From assembly GCF_001647085.1 (NCBI RefSeq), contig NZ_CP015520.1, forward strand, positions 248,001 to 312,000: DNA of 64,000 nucleotides, written 5' to 3'. Positions 19,527 to 27,823 of the stretch are shown piece after piece. Position 1 is the stretch's first letter. Each line of letters opens with the position of its first letter. The notes below the pieces were generated by a model. It searched no databases. It was not told the DNA's origin and saw nothing but the letters and a program-made list of their open reading frames with translations. A program made the position numbers and the translations under genes. The stretch is from Thermococcus piezophilus (GTDB lineage: Archaea; Methanobacteriota_B; Thermococci; Thermococcales; Thermococcaceae).

Positions 19527-20276
19527 ATGGACTGGATGATGATAGGGATTGTATCCCTTGTAGTGTTGGTGGGGGCAATCATATCTGCATACATCATATC
19601 AAACACCATCAGCAACCAGATGAGCGAGCTTTACGTGATGCTCATGGAAAGAGAGCTGAAAGGAGGTGGAAAACCAGCCACACCTCCGTCAAAGACCAAA
19701 AAAGAGGACACCAGTGTTGTGGAGCAAGAAACGGTAAAGGTTTCCGGTATCAATGAGGAGGAACTCATTAAAAAGCTCAGGCAGGTTATTGACGAGAAAG
19801 TGGAAAAGGTTCTTGATGAGGCCAAGCATAAAAAGGAAAAACTTCTCATGCTCCTGGATGTGGCAAGGGGTTACACCCTTGGATATATCACGGAAGATGA
19901 ATACAATGCCTTTCTTATGAAAATACTCTCTGAGCTTGAGGAATTCAAGCGTCTCTGGCTGGCTCGCTTTCCAAGTCAAAAGGATAGAGAAAAACTCAAT
20001 CTCATGATGAATTACATAGCCAAGACTAAGTTGCCTATAGTCCTTAAGAGTAAGGATGGTAAAGAAACCATAGCCCTCCCTCCAGAGGAAGCGTTGATAA
20101 AAATCACAAACAATATAAACAGTGCACTGAATATACTTGACGAGCTCATAAGTAGCAGGGGAGAAAATCCTGCCGTTACCCCACTGGAGATAAAACTCTT
20201 TCAGGAGTGTGAAAAACTCCGTTCAAAGATTGAAAAATTGGAGAGACAGCTTGAGGAGTATAGCACTTTAACTTAG
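19527..20276 (+). CDS. Membrane-anchored coiled-coil protein, che-linked, paralogue 2
   Basis: A 249-residue protein of unknown function. Residues 2-25 form one membrane helix (MMIGIVSLVVLVGAIISAYI), then a Lys/Pro linker. A helical domain (about 75-230) is homologous to the C-terminal domain of the protein at 7792-8877: LDVARGYTLGYITEDEY, KLPIVLKSKDGKET, NPAVTPLEIKLF. The C-terminal 25 residues form a short coiled coil. It is encoded between the Cache receptor and cheF, 19 bp before cheF, so it is very likely part of the sensory or motor machinery. Start ATG 19527 follows GGGAGGTGAGACCC. Confidence 0.87.
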   Translation: MDWMMIGIVSLVVLVGAIISAYIISNTISNQMSELYVMLMERELKGGGKPATPPSKTKKEDTSVVEQETVKVSGINEEELIKKLRQVIDEKVEKVLDEAKHKKEKLLMLLDVARGYTLGYITEDEYNAFLMKILSELEEFKRLWLARFPSQKDREKLNLMMNYIAKTKLPIVLKSKDGKETIALPPEEALIKITNNINSALNILDELISSRGENPAVTPLEIKLFQECEKLRSKIEKLERQLEEYSTLT

Positions 20277-20295
20277 AGGCATAGAGGGGAGGATC

Positions 20296-21321
20296 ATGGC
20301 AGTAACGGAGACCAGGGTAAAGGTGGCTATAGTTTCATCTTGGAGAGGCTCGAGAGAGGTGAAATGGAAAGACGCAATTGGGGTTATCCAGAACGATGGA
20401 ATAACCCTTAAATACCTCCGCATGGGAGAGGTCATAGGAGAGGACACTTTCTCATTCTCATCGCTCTCCGACTTAAGTGTAAACGTTCCCGATAACTACA
20501 AGCTCAACCCCGAGAAAGAGCACTTCGGTATGAAATTTTACATTCCTGGAAGAGGGGAATTGATGTTGATACTCACCATTGGGGACAACCTGCTGATATA
20601 TGATGAAAAGAAGTTTAGAGAGTTCATTCATACAATATTCGAAGTGCTCATTAACGGCAAGGCGGTGAAGCTACTGCTGGCCAGGATTAAAGGAGGGGCA
20701 ATAAACATGGAGTCCAAGTGGGAGGACGGATCGCTCAGGATAGTCTCCATAAAGTCAGCCAAGAAGGGAACAACCGAGAGGAATATCGTGGTTCTTGACT
20801 CAACCAAGAAGCCGATACCCATATTTTCTGATGTTGAGGATATGGATGTTGAAGAGATCGACATGGATGGTAAAAAGGTGGAGGCATGGAAAATAAAACA
20901 CTTCTACGTGAATGAGACCATCACCTCCTACCTATACATACCAGAGAAGAAAACCAGATTATATGTGCTCCGCTATTTGATCAGATACATACCTGGCTAC
21001 TTTGAGTTCGTGAGGAAACTGTCGAAGGAATTTCCCGTGCTTCAGGCAGAGTTTAAAGAGGTCATAGAGAAGGAACTAAAGGAACTGGAGAGCCTTGATG
21101 AGATGGAGAAACAAATTCTCATGGCACTCTATTCAGGTCTTAACCCGCTGGAGGTTCATCAGTTCCTCGGCCTCGATGAGAGAGAAATAGAGGAGATATA
21201 CGACAGGATGATAGACAAGGGGCTCCTAAAAATAGTCATGATAAGGAAAGTTGTGGATCTCACACGGGAGGGCAGAAAGATAGTAAACAAACTGATAGAA
21301 TATGGCCTTGTGGCGATGTAA
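20296..21321 (+). CDS. cheF: Archaeal chemotaxis adaptor CheF with C-terminal helix-turn-helix-like segment
   Basis: A 341-residue protein. Residues 1-250 match the archaeal CheF family (DUF439): SSWRGSREVKWKDAIGVIQ, ISLTYLRMGE-type strands, then IKHFYVNETITSYLYIPEK. CheF binds CheY-P and the FlaC/D/E ring and is required for switching in haloarchaea. Residues about 265-341 resemble a winged helix: EMEKQILMALYSGLNPLEVH, LDEREIEEIYDRMIDKGLL, then a wing and VDLTREGRKIV. It ends the che operon. The start follows GGGGAGGATC. Confidence 0.87.
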   Translation: MAVTETRVKVAIVSSWRGSREVKWKDAIGVIQNDGITLKYLRMGEVIGEDTFSFSSLSDLSVNVPDNYKLNPEKEHFGMKFYIPGRGELMLILTIGDNLLIYDEKKFREFIHTIFEVLINGKAVKLLLARIKGGAINMESKWEDGSLRIVSIKSAKKGTTERNIVVLDSTKKPIPIFSDVEDMDVEEIDMDGKKVEAWKIKHFYVNETITSYLYIPEKKTRLYVLRYLIRYIPGYFEFVRKLSKEFPVLQAEFKEVIEKELKELESLDEMEKQILMALYSGLNPLEVHQFLGLDEREIEEIYDRMIDKGLLKIVMIRKVVDLTREGRKIVNKLIEYGLVAM

Positions 21322-21327
21322 AAAGGG

Positions 21328-22608
21328 TTAGTGCTTTCTGCGTAATAGGGGTATTATGACCAGCCCCACGAGGACAGCTGGACCGCAGATGCCCCGATTT
21401 TTCTTCCCGGCGAGTTTTCCGATGTCCACCACGTAGAAGTATGAACTTGCTGTTCCCACTATGGCCACGTTTCCTTCAACCGCGATGCTCCTGACGTAGC
21501 CGATGTCAGTGACGGCACCTAATATTTTCCCGGTCTTTGCATCAAGCGCGTAGAGGGAGCCGTAGGTGTAGATTATAGTGGTTCCATTCTCCTGCCTGCT
21601 CTCGAACTTGCCAACACCGACCAAGAGGGTGCCATTTACGTATTTGACAACCTTGACTCTGAACGGAAAGGTCTGGTTCCACAACATGTTCCCTGTTTCC
21701 GGATCGATCGCTGCGAGAACACCATTGCCGTTACCCATTCCACCAACGTAAATTCTTCCATCAGCTATTTCGATGTCCTCCGTATAAAAAAGCCTCCTCT
21801 TCCAGACCACGTTTCCAGACGGATCAATACGATAGAGGTAACCCTCAGAGGTCCCTTTGCCTGTTCCCGCGATGACGTCGTTCCCAAAAAGCTCCATATC
21901 CCTAACCCACTGTCCAGTCTCGACGGTCCAGGAGAGCGTTCCATTGGGAAGAACACCGTAAACGAAGCCAAACTGCCTTGGCCCCACGTAACCCGACGGA
22001 AAACCCGCTCCAATGTAGATTATTCCCTCCCCTACGCGAACCCTGCTCACGAGGCTCGTGAAGTTAACGATCCAGCTGTTTAGGACGACGCTATCGTTGA
22101 TTATCTCTCCCCTATATAGGTGCCCCACATATGTAACGCTATCGTTCTCAAGGAAGAAGTCTCCATCAACAGCGTAAACAGTGTTGTCCAGGATTTGGAA
22201 ATCGTAAAGCTTGTTAATGGTTAGATTCCTTGAGAGGAACTTGCCGTTCTCGTCAAATGTTACGAAGCCGCCGATGGTTCCAACGATAACTTTTCCACTG
22301 GAAAGAGGATACAGCTCTACAACATAGCCTGAGTCGTTCTGCCAAAGAAAAGTTCCGTTGAACGAGTAAGCAACCAGTTGACCGAGATAATATATACCTA
22401 TCATTCCGCTCGAGTTAACCAGCTGTCTGTATGAGCAACCGGCGTACACCCTACCGTCATTGATCGCAACAGCCTCTATGCTCTTCTGATACTGGACATC
22501 ATCACAGACCGTGCCCTTCCAAAGTATCGGATTGTCATCCGCGGTCACGGTCCCCAGCACTGAAAGAGCTAATATTAACACCAGAATCACTGGAACTCCC
22601 TGTTTCAT
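21328..22608 (-). CDS. Secreted/membrane-anchored PQQ-like beta-propeller protein
   Basis: A 426-residue protein with an N-terminal signal peptide (MKQGVPVILVLILALSVLGT) and a beta-propeller built of repeats such as GTLSWTVETGQWVRDMELFG and LAAIDPETGNMLWNQTF (PQQ-like/WD type). A C-terminal hydrophobic segment and RRKH complete an outside-facing anchor. It probably acts outside the cell as a binding or scaffold domain; no catalytic residues are seen. It converges on cheF with 6 bp between the stops and is transcribed from its own promoter (TATA in about 22630-22645). A link to motility is positional only. Confidence 0.75.
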   Translation of the reverse strand: MKQGVPVILVLILALSVLGTVTADDNPILWKGTVCDDVQYQKSIEAVAINDGRVYAGCSYRQLVNSSGMIGIYYLGQLVAYSFNGTFLWQNDSGYVVELYPLSSGKVIVGTIGGFVTFDENGKFLSRNLTINKLYDFQILDNTVYAVDGDFFLENDSVTYVGHLYRGEIINDSVVLNSWIVNFTSLVSRVRVGEGIIYIGAGFPSGYVGPRQFGFVYGVLPNGTLSWTVETGQWVRDMELFGNDVIAGTGKGTSEGYLYRIDPSGNVVWKRRLFYTEDIEIADGRIYVGGMGNGNGVLAAIDPETGNMLWNQTFPFRVKVVKYVNGTLLVGVGKFESRQENGTTIIYTYGSLYALDAKTGKILGAVTDIGYVRSIAVEGNVAIVGTASSYFYVVDIGKLAGKKNRGICGPAVLVGLVIIPLLRRKH

Positions 22609-22677
22609 GGCCTATCCCCCTAACGGTTAAGTGAAAAGCTTATATAAACCTTTGCAGTATCTCAAAACGGTGGTTGG

Positions 22678-23424
22678 ATGGAAAAAGAGCTGGACATCAG
22701 GGAGGCACTGGCCACAGGGAAACACATCAATGAGATTATCATACAAGCCACTCTTAACAAAGAATTCCTGAAGGAAGTACTTCACTACCTCGACGACGAC
22801 CTATGGATCGTGCAGAAGAATGCCCTTAGGGTAGTTGTTGAGGCAATACGAGAGATGCCTGATCTCCATGAGTCCCTCATAACTAAACTCCTGGTGATGC
22901 TCAGAAAGAGCGAGGCAATACCTCTGACTCAGGAGATAGCGAGGGCCTTCGGTGTACTCGTGGAGATTAACCCAGAAAAGGTTGCAAAAGTTGTTCCAGC
23001 GATATTCGCCAACTACAGGGTAGGTGACCCAAAGATAAAGGTCAACATGGCGTACGTCCTTGAGGAGATAATGCGTGTGAATCCCAGCCTTCTCGGCAAT
23101 GTATTTAGAGACATAGGTTACATGCTCACCTCAAAAGACACGACGGACAAACTTACTGCGCTTAATTTTATCTCGGCACTTGGAGAGAACGGTCTCAGAT
23201 ACATCAGCCCCTTCCTGCCGAAGCTCTTTACACTACTCTACGACAAAGATGAGATAGTTCGAGCAAGCACCGTTGAAACGCTCATTCACATAGTCGAGCT
23301 CAATCCAAAGCTCAGGAAAATAATTCGCTCAAAACTTGAGGAAATGGACGACAGAAGTGACCTAGTTACAAAGAAGGTTAAAGAAGGACTAACCAGGCTT
23401 ATTATCATCGAAAGAGGAAGATGA
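22678..23424 (+). CDS. HEAT-repeat protein adjacent to the che cluster
   Basis: A 248-residue all-helical protein with HEAT-like repeats of about 37 residues, for example LDDDLWIVQKNALRVVVEAI and YDKDEIVRASTVETLIHIVE. It has no membrane segment or catalytic motif. HEAT proteins are binding platforms. In Halobacterium a HEAT_PBS protein (OE2401F) encoded with CheF homologues interacts with Che and Fla proteins, so a similar adaptor role is likely here. A TATA box GCTTATATAAACC lies about 35 bp upstream. The 3' end overlaps the convergent coiled-coil gene by 36 bp. Confidence 0.8.
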   Translation: MEKELDIREALATGKHINEIIIQATLNKEFLKEVLHYLDDDLWIVQKNALRVVVEAIREMPDLHESLITKLLVMLRKSEAIPLTQEIARAFGVLVEINPEKVAKVVPAIFANYRVGDPKIKVNMAYVLEEIMRVNPSLLGNVFRDIGYMLTSKDTTDKLTALNFISALGENGLRYISPFLPKLFTLLYDKDEIVRASTVETLIHIVELNPKLRKIIRSKLEEMDDRSDLVTKKVKEGLTRLIIIERGR

Positions 23425-24465
23425 AGTTTCCTCAGACTCGCTCCCTACTGACTCTTCAAGCCTCTCCTGGAAAAGAGTCTTCAGGACCCCCTTCAACTTC
23501 TCGTTTTCGATCCTTAGCCTAGCGTTTTCTTGGCGTATCTCCTCAATCTCGCTGAGAATGCCCTTGACCTCGCGTAGAGTGCTCTCAAACTTTGACTTTG
23601 GAATAAACTGGGTTTTGAGTATGTTAAGGGCCTCGTCGACATCTCTCGTCCCCGTGAGGACAGCGAGTTCCTTCTGGATACGGCTCATCTCGGCTAGCTT
23701 TGCCTCGTAGTCGGAGAGTCTCTTGCTCAGAGTATTGACGCGCTTCGACATCTCTCTAAGGACTGCCAATTTGCGCTTAAGCTCCTCAATCTCGCGTTCT
23801 TTCTCAGCCAGTGCTCTCTTTAGCTCCTCCCTCTCCTTGACGACGGAACGAAGGCGTACATTCTCAGCAACAAGTTCCTCATAGTGTTGCTGTATCCTGA
23901 GAAGGGTTTCCGATAGGTTCACACTCACACCAAATATACTCCTCTTAAGCTCTCCCTCGAAGCTCTTAAGGCGCTCCTCAATATACGTTCTAATGAAATC
24001 GTCCATTCTCTTACTGTAATGCTCCTCAACCCGTCTGAGTATCTCTGCGGAGAGCCTCTCCATACGTTCGTCAATCTCGTTGAGTCTTGGAACCAGCATC
24101 TCAACGCTGTCAAGGAAGAGAGTCCGCTGTTCAAGCTCAGCTAGCTGGTCTTCAAGCTCCTTAATACGTTTTTCCAGCGAATGAGTGCTTTCCTTATGGG
24201 AAGAGCTTAACTCTTCGAACTTTCTGTTAAGGATCTCAATTCGCTCTGCAAGCATCTCTCTGTCGATTCTGAGCTCGCGGATTGTGGCTGCCACTGCTTC
24301 TAGAGCTAGGACAGAATAGTCCCGGATGGCCTCTGACTCGGGAATAGCTGACTTAACGCTGTCCCAATCACGGAGGGTCTTGAGTTCATCAACGACTTCG
24401 GGATGTCGCTCCTTAATGTAATCCCAGCCAATTCCCTGCTTCTTTGACCTCTTGAGCATGAGCAT
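23389..24465 (-). CDS. Cytoplasmic coiled-coil protein with motility-type promoter
   Basis: A 358-residue soluble protein of unknown function. Residues 1-60 are globular (GWDYIKERHPEVVDEL). Residues 65-130 and 200-340 are long heptad stretches (RIEILNRKFEELSSSHKEST; REELKRALAEKEREIEELKR), ending in a Ser/Glu-rich tail. No membrane helix is present. Its promoter carries an ACCTACA box and TATA like those of fla and che, so it probably belongs to the motility regulon. The transcript is nearly leaderless (predicted start within 10 nt of ATG 24465 or 24459). It could build a filamentous or polar structure; that is inference. Confidence 0.78.
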   Translation of the reverse strand: MLMLKRSKKQGIGWDYIKERHPEVVDELKTLRDWDSVKSAIPESEAIRDYSVLALEAVAATIRELRIDREMLAERIEILNRKFEELSSSHKESTHSLEKRIKELEDQLAELEQRTLFLDSVEMLVPRLNEIDERMERLSAEILRRVEEHYSKRMDDFIRTYIEERLKSFEGELKRSIFGVSVNLSETLLRIQQHYEELVAENVRLRSVVKEREELKRALAEKEREIEELKRKLAVLREMSKRVNTLSKRLSDYEAKLAEMSRIQKELAVLTGTRDVDEALNILKTQFIPKSKFESTLREVKGILSEIEEIRQENARLRIENEKLKGVLKTLFQERLEESVGSESEETSSSSFDDNKPG

Positions 24466-24490
24466 CGACCGTAAAAAAATCCCCGGAGGA

Positions 24491-24513
24491 ATTTAAATAG
24501 CTTTTGTGTAGGT
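24491..24513 (-). promoter_or_regulatory. ACCTACA box plus TATA upstream of the coiled-coil gene
   Basis: Read towards the gene at 24465, ATTACCTACACAAAAG places the ACCTACA core at 24513-24507, followed 6 bp later by the TATA box CTATTTAAAT (24500-24491). A transcript starting about 25 bp further would begin next to the ATG. The arrangement repeats that of the MCP promoter at 10606-10588. The 5S rRNA gene ends 25 bp upstream on the same strand. Confidence 0.65.
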
Positions 24514-24537
24514 AATTACTCCAAAAGGGATAATATA

Positions 24538-24662
24538 GTGGCCGGCGGCGTCCCCGGTTTCCCGCCCCCTCTCGGAGGGCAGTACACCCGGGATCGCTGG
24601 CGGGCTTAACTTCCGGGGTCGAAACGAGACCGGGTGTAACCCCACCGCTATGACCGCCGTAC
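24538..24662 (-). rRNA. rrf: 5S ribosomal RNA (unlinked copy)
   Basis: About 125 nt reading GTACGGCGGTCATAGCGG at the 5' end and GACGCCGCCGGCCAC at the 3' end; these two ends pair to form helix I. Internal CCCGGAAGTTAAGCCCGCC matches the conserved 5S loop region, and the whole agrees with remembered Pyrococcus 5S sequence. No 16S, 23S or tRNA gene lies nearby, as is usual for the extra 5S gene of Thermococcales. A palindromic TATA box sits 27 bp upstream, and CCCTTTT lies downstream as a possible terminator. Confidence 0.95.
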
Positions 24663-24684
24663 CGATATATACCTCCCGCGGTGC

Positions 24685-24694
24685 ATTTATAAAT
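24685..24694. promoter_or_regulatory. Palindromic TATA box between 5S rRNA and the MCM-like gene
   Basis: ATTTATAAAT is its own reverse complement. Its centre is about 27 bp from the 5S start (24662) and about 26-28 bp from the ATG pair of the divergent gene (24715/24718). One element could therefore set both starts, giving a leaderless mRNA on the plus side. The flank on the 5S side (CCGTAAG before the box) looks more like a BRE than the other flank. An additional GATATATAC at 24664-24672 is an alternative for the plus direction. Confidence 0.55.
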
Positions 24695-24714
24695 CTTACG
24701 GTCGATGAAGACGA

Positions 24715-26253
24715 ATGATGGAGAAGGAGATACTCGAACTACTGAGACTGGAGCGGATGAGGGAGCCGCTGAGCCCTAGCAGAAGGGTTAGGGAGTTCCA
24801 GATGAGACTTCAAAGAATAAAAAACGGCGAAGAGACAGAGGTAGCAGGTTTCCTGCTCGCGAGAAAACCTCCCAACGCCCCAAGGGATGCCGCCTATTAC
24901 CTCCTCTCCCCGCTCTCTCCATCGGAGCTGGCAGGTCTGGAGAAGGACGAGTTCAGGACGTACCTAATCGTTCGAGCCACAGAGAACACTCGGGTGAGCG
25001 GGGAAGTCAGGCCCGGGAGCTACGTGCTTGTCAGAGGCGTCATGGACGCGTATCCCCTAGGCAACATGAGGATGATGCACGCAGAGAGCATAGCAGGAAG
25101 GGACTACTCCGAATACTGGCTCGATTACAAGGACTTCGCCCTGAGCAGGAGGGAAGTAATTGACCTATTCGAGCGAACCGTTTACCTGCGCGACGACATG
25201 AGGAGGGCCCTCATATACTCGCTCTACGGTGTCCCCTACATGCCCTGGGGAAGCAACGCTCCCAGGTGGGGCGAGGGGTTTGACTACACCGTTTACAAGC
25301 ACGGAGAGGACCTGGGGCTGCTTGCACTCTGGAAGGCCCTCAAGTACCTCTATTCAAACCTGCCCTGGGAGACTCGCCTTGGGAAGGAAACGGCGCTTGA
25401 GATTGATGACCCGCTGCTCGGCATTGACTTCCGGGTAGGAAATCCTAACAAAACCGATATGATGTACTACACACCGCTATCAAAGAAAAGCCTGGTAAAG
25501 CTCCCGAAGTGGGCTGAGAGGTTCGTTATAAACAAAAACGCCATAGGCCTGCTTCCCCACAACGTTGAACCGAACCCAATGGATATCTTGGCCAAGATCT
25601 CCGAGACGCCCTTCGTCCTCGCCCCCTGGGAGGAGAAGCCCTACTTCGAGGAGAGCCGGGAGTTTAAACAGCTGCTCCCGAACCTGCTGGTCACAGTATT
25701 CATGCAGAGGGAGCGGTTCAGATCAATGAGCCCCCTGAAACTGGAGGAGCTTAAAAAGGAGCACCTGAAGTGGAGGCAGTGGGGAAGGAGGGAGTACGGT
25801 GAGACCTTTGGAAAACTGACAACCTCGGAAGGAGTTCTACACCTAGGCATGCGCTACTACCTCGATACAAGGCTCTTTGGAGCGATAACCCGGTTCAGGG
25901 GGAAGATAACAAAAAAAGCCGCAAAAGAGGTAAGGGAAATAAACGAGTCAATACTCAACGACTGGAACGTGGTTATCAACGACCTCAAAAGAACCCATCC
26001 GGAGATTGTAATGAGACTCACCCGGGAGTACGAGCGCTACGTCCCGGGGGATGTCAGGGCACAGAAAGCCGTTGAGATATTCCACGACCTCGCATCGACA
26101 AGTCTAACGGGAGAGATAACCCGTGAAGAGTTCCTAGCGGGGCTCACAGAGTACGGTTTCTCCGCGTCCGATGCATCTGAGCTGATTGAAAAACTCATCG
26201 CGACCGGCTACATTTACAAGCCATTTCCCGGAAAGCTGAGGCTGGTACGGTGA
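24715..26253 (+). CDS. Degenerate MCM-like protein (OB-fold plus MCM-type winged helix, no Walker A)
   Basis: A 512-residue protein I cannot name. Residues 25-130 look like an OB-fold region (RPGSYVLVRGVMDAYPLGNM). Residues 140-170 (EVIDLFERTVYLRDDMRRAL, then IYSLYGVPYMP) resemble the start of MCM AAA+ domains, where a helix precedes a conserved LFGG. The expected GxxGxGKS Walker A is absent. Residues 450-512 resemble the MCM C-terminal winged helix: ITREEFLAGLTEYGFSASDA, GYIYKPFPGKLRL. I infer an inactivated MCM relative with a possible DNA-binding role. It is followed 4 bp later by rnp4, so the two are co-transcribed. Confidence 0.55.
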   Translation: MMEKEILELLRLERMREPLSPSRRVREFQMRLQRIKNGEETEVAGFLLARKPPNAPRDAAYYLLSPLSPSELAGLEKDEFRTYLIVRATENTRVSGEVRPGSYVLVRGVMDAYPLGNMRMMHAESIAGRDYSEYWLDYKDFALSRREVIDLFERTVYLRDDMRRALIYSLYGVPYMPWGSNAPRWGEGFDYTVYKHGEDLGLLALWKALKYLYSNLPWETRLGKETALEIDDPLLGIDFRVGNPNKTDMMYYTPLSKKSLVKLPKWAERFVINKNAIGLLPHNVEPNPMDILAKISETPFVLAPWEEKPYFEESREFKQLLPNLLVTVFMQRERFRSMSPLKLEELKKEHLKWRQWGRREYGETFGKLTTSEGVLHLGMRYYLDTRLFGAITRFRGKITKKAAKEVREINESILNDWNVVINDLKRTHPEIVMRLTREYERYVPGDVRAQKAVEIFHDLASTSLTGEITREEFLAGLTEYGFSASDASELIEKLIATGYIYKPFPGKLRLVR

Positions 26254-26257
26254 TATC

Positions 26258-26644
26258 ATGTCGAAAAAGAAGTTCATACGCCAAAGAGAGCAGCGGGAGA
26301 AGAAGAGAATAGCAAGGGAGAGAGTGAATATTCTGTTCACGCTCGCCGAGCGCGTCTTTCCCTACGAGCCTGAATTAGCCAACCGCTACGTCGAAATAGC
26401 CCTCGCCGTTCAGCAGAAGGCCAAGATAAGGATGCCAAAGAAATGGAAGAGGCACTACTGCAAGAAATGTCACTCGTTCCTCGTTCCCGGCGTGAACGCC
26501 AGGGTTAGGCTGAGGAACAAAAGGATGCCCCACGTGGTAATCAAGTGCCTCAACTGCGGGCATGTAATGAGGTATCCGTACTTAAAGGAGCAGAAGAAGA
26601 GGCGCAGAATGCAAGCCGAGGAGAAAGATAAAAAGAATGTCTGA
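26258..26644 (+). CDS. rnp4: RNase P protein component 4 (Rpp21/Rpr2 family)
   Basis: A 128-residue basic protein with N-terminal helices (MSKKKFIRQREQREKKRIAR) and a C-terminal zinc ribbon: CKKCHSFLVPG and IKCLNCGHVMRYP hold four cysteines. This is the archaeal Rpp21 homologue, which pairs with Rnp1/Rpp29 on the specificity side of RNase P and helps mature tRNA 5' ends. It overlaps the leader of no other gene; 4 bp separate it from the MCM-like gene. Confidence 0.95.
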   Translation: MSKKKFIRQREQREKKRIARERVNILFTLAERVFPYEPELANRYVEIALAVQQKAKIRMPKKWKRHYCKKCHSFLVPGVNARVRLRNKRMPHVVIKCLNCGHVMRYPYLKEQKKRRRMQAEEKDKKNV

Positions 26645-26677
26645 TGTTACTCAGCGAGAGGAAGGAAATAGAGTAGA

Positions 26678-27823
26678 TCACGGCCTTCGAGGCCTCTCCT
26701 TCGGGACGTTTCTTATGACCTCCCTGTTGTTCTTGTAGGCTTCTTGAATCATGCTCTTTATCTGGTCCATCAGCTGCCTGGCAACGTCGTACTGACTGTT
26801 CTTGATGGCGATTTTGAACTGCTCCATAAGCTGGTTAAGCTGGGCCATGTCGAGACCGGCTTTTTCCATAACTTTTATCTGGGCCTCAAGCTTTGCCAGC
26901 TCCCTCTCGAGGGCCACCTTCTCGCTGTTCTTTATCGCTATTCTCATCTCGCCGTTCGCCGCCTTGAGGCTGAATTGAGTCTGAACTTGGAGCTCAAGCA
27001 TAAGTTGGTAGGCGTAGGTGTAGTTGCCGGCCTGAAGGGCCTGGTTGGCCTTCTCCATGGCCATCTCCATGACGCGAACCTGCTCCATGAGCTGGGTTGT
27101 ATTGGTGGCGTTGGCTATTTTCTCGATCGCCAGTAGCCTCTCCCTGACCTGAATCATTAGCTGAAGCACGGTCTCCTTGGTAACGTTGACCTGGACTTCC
27201 TCTGCGGTGCAGTTGCACTCCTTCAGCTGCTTCCTAACCAGCTCCATGGTCATTTCAGAGGCATTGGTGTGAACCATAGTCATGTTCCTTATCTGGAACC
27301 TCTCCATCAGCAGGGTGATGTTCGTGGTCTTGTTAATATAGAGTATTATGGCTCTGTTCTGAACTGCTATCCTGATGGCGTTCTGAATTGCCATGCTGTC
27401 GTTTCCAGCGACCATAACGCTTCCGTTGAACTTGAGTCCAAACTTGACAGGGGCCTGGGTCATGGCTATGAGGTTGGTCTCGTACCTGTTCTCTCCACCC
27501 CAGCGTTCGACCGAGATGCCGAGCTCTTGGAGGTCTGTAACGTACTCTTCAACTACAGCGTCAGGACCGCCGATTATTATGACCTCATCGGGAGCGTAAC
27601 TCATAATCTCAGCGGTAACGTTCGGATCGTAGACACCCCATGTGGTTGTCACGATAACCGCGCCGGTCACGTTGGCGAGGTACTCTGCTATGCCCTTGTC
27701 CGCGGCGTTATCGCTGACAAGGATGACTATGTTGCTCGTCGCCGCGCTGACACCGGTAAAACTCACTGACATTGCTACCATAAGCAATCCGAACAGGATT
27801 GCCAGAGCTTTCTTTACCATCAT
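26678..27823 (-). CDS. Secreted protein with cell-wall-binding-repeat-2-like domain and coiled coil
   Basis: A 381-residue protein. It has a signal peptide (VKKALAILFGLLMVAMSVSF, cut near VSAA), then a CWB2-type domain (about 30-175) with IVILVSDNAADKGIAEYLAN, YAPDEVIIIGGPDAVVEEYV and VERWGGENRYETNLIAM. A long, Met/Gln-rich helical region (about 200-370) follows. It is likely exported and S-layer or envelope-associated. The start is the second Met (27820) or the first. TATA GCTTAAATATG lies in 27857-27868. The gene stands alone, converging on rnp4. Confidence 0.82.
   Translation of the reverse strand: MMVKKALAILFGLLMVAMSVSFTGVSAATSNIVILVSDNAADKGIAEYLANVTGAVIVTTTWGVYDPNVTAEIMSYAPDEVIIIGGPDAVVEEYVTDLQELGISVERWGGENRYETNLIAMTQAPVKFGLKFNGSVMVAGNDSMAIQNAIRIAVQNRAIILYINKTTNITLLMERFQIRNMTMVHTNASEMTMELVRKQLKECNCTAEEVQVNVTKETVLQLMIQVRERLLAIEKIANATNTTQLMEQVRVMEMAMEKANQALQAGNYTYAYQLMLELQVQTQFSLKAANGEMRIAIKNSEKVALERELAKLEAQIKVMEKAGLDMAQLNQLMEQFKIAIKNSQYDVARQLMDQIKSMIQEAYKNNREVIRNVPKERPRRP

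Noticed and set aside
20915-20945. CCTACCTATACATACC inside cheF, similar to the motility box
   Set aside because: It lies inside conserved coding sequence (TSYLYIPEK) with no TATA box or gene start following.
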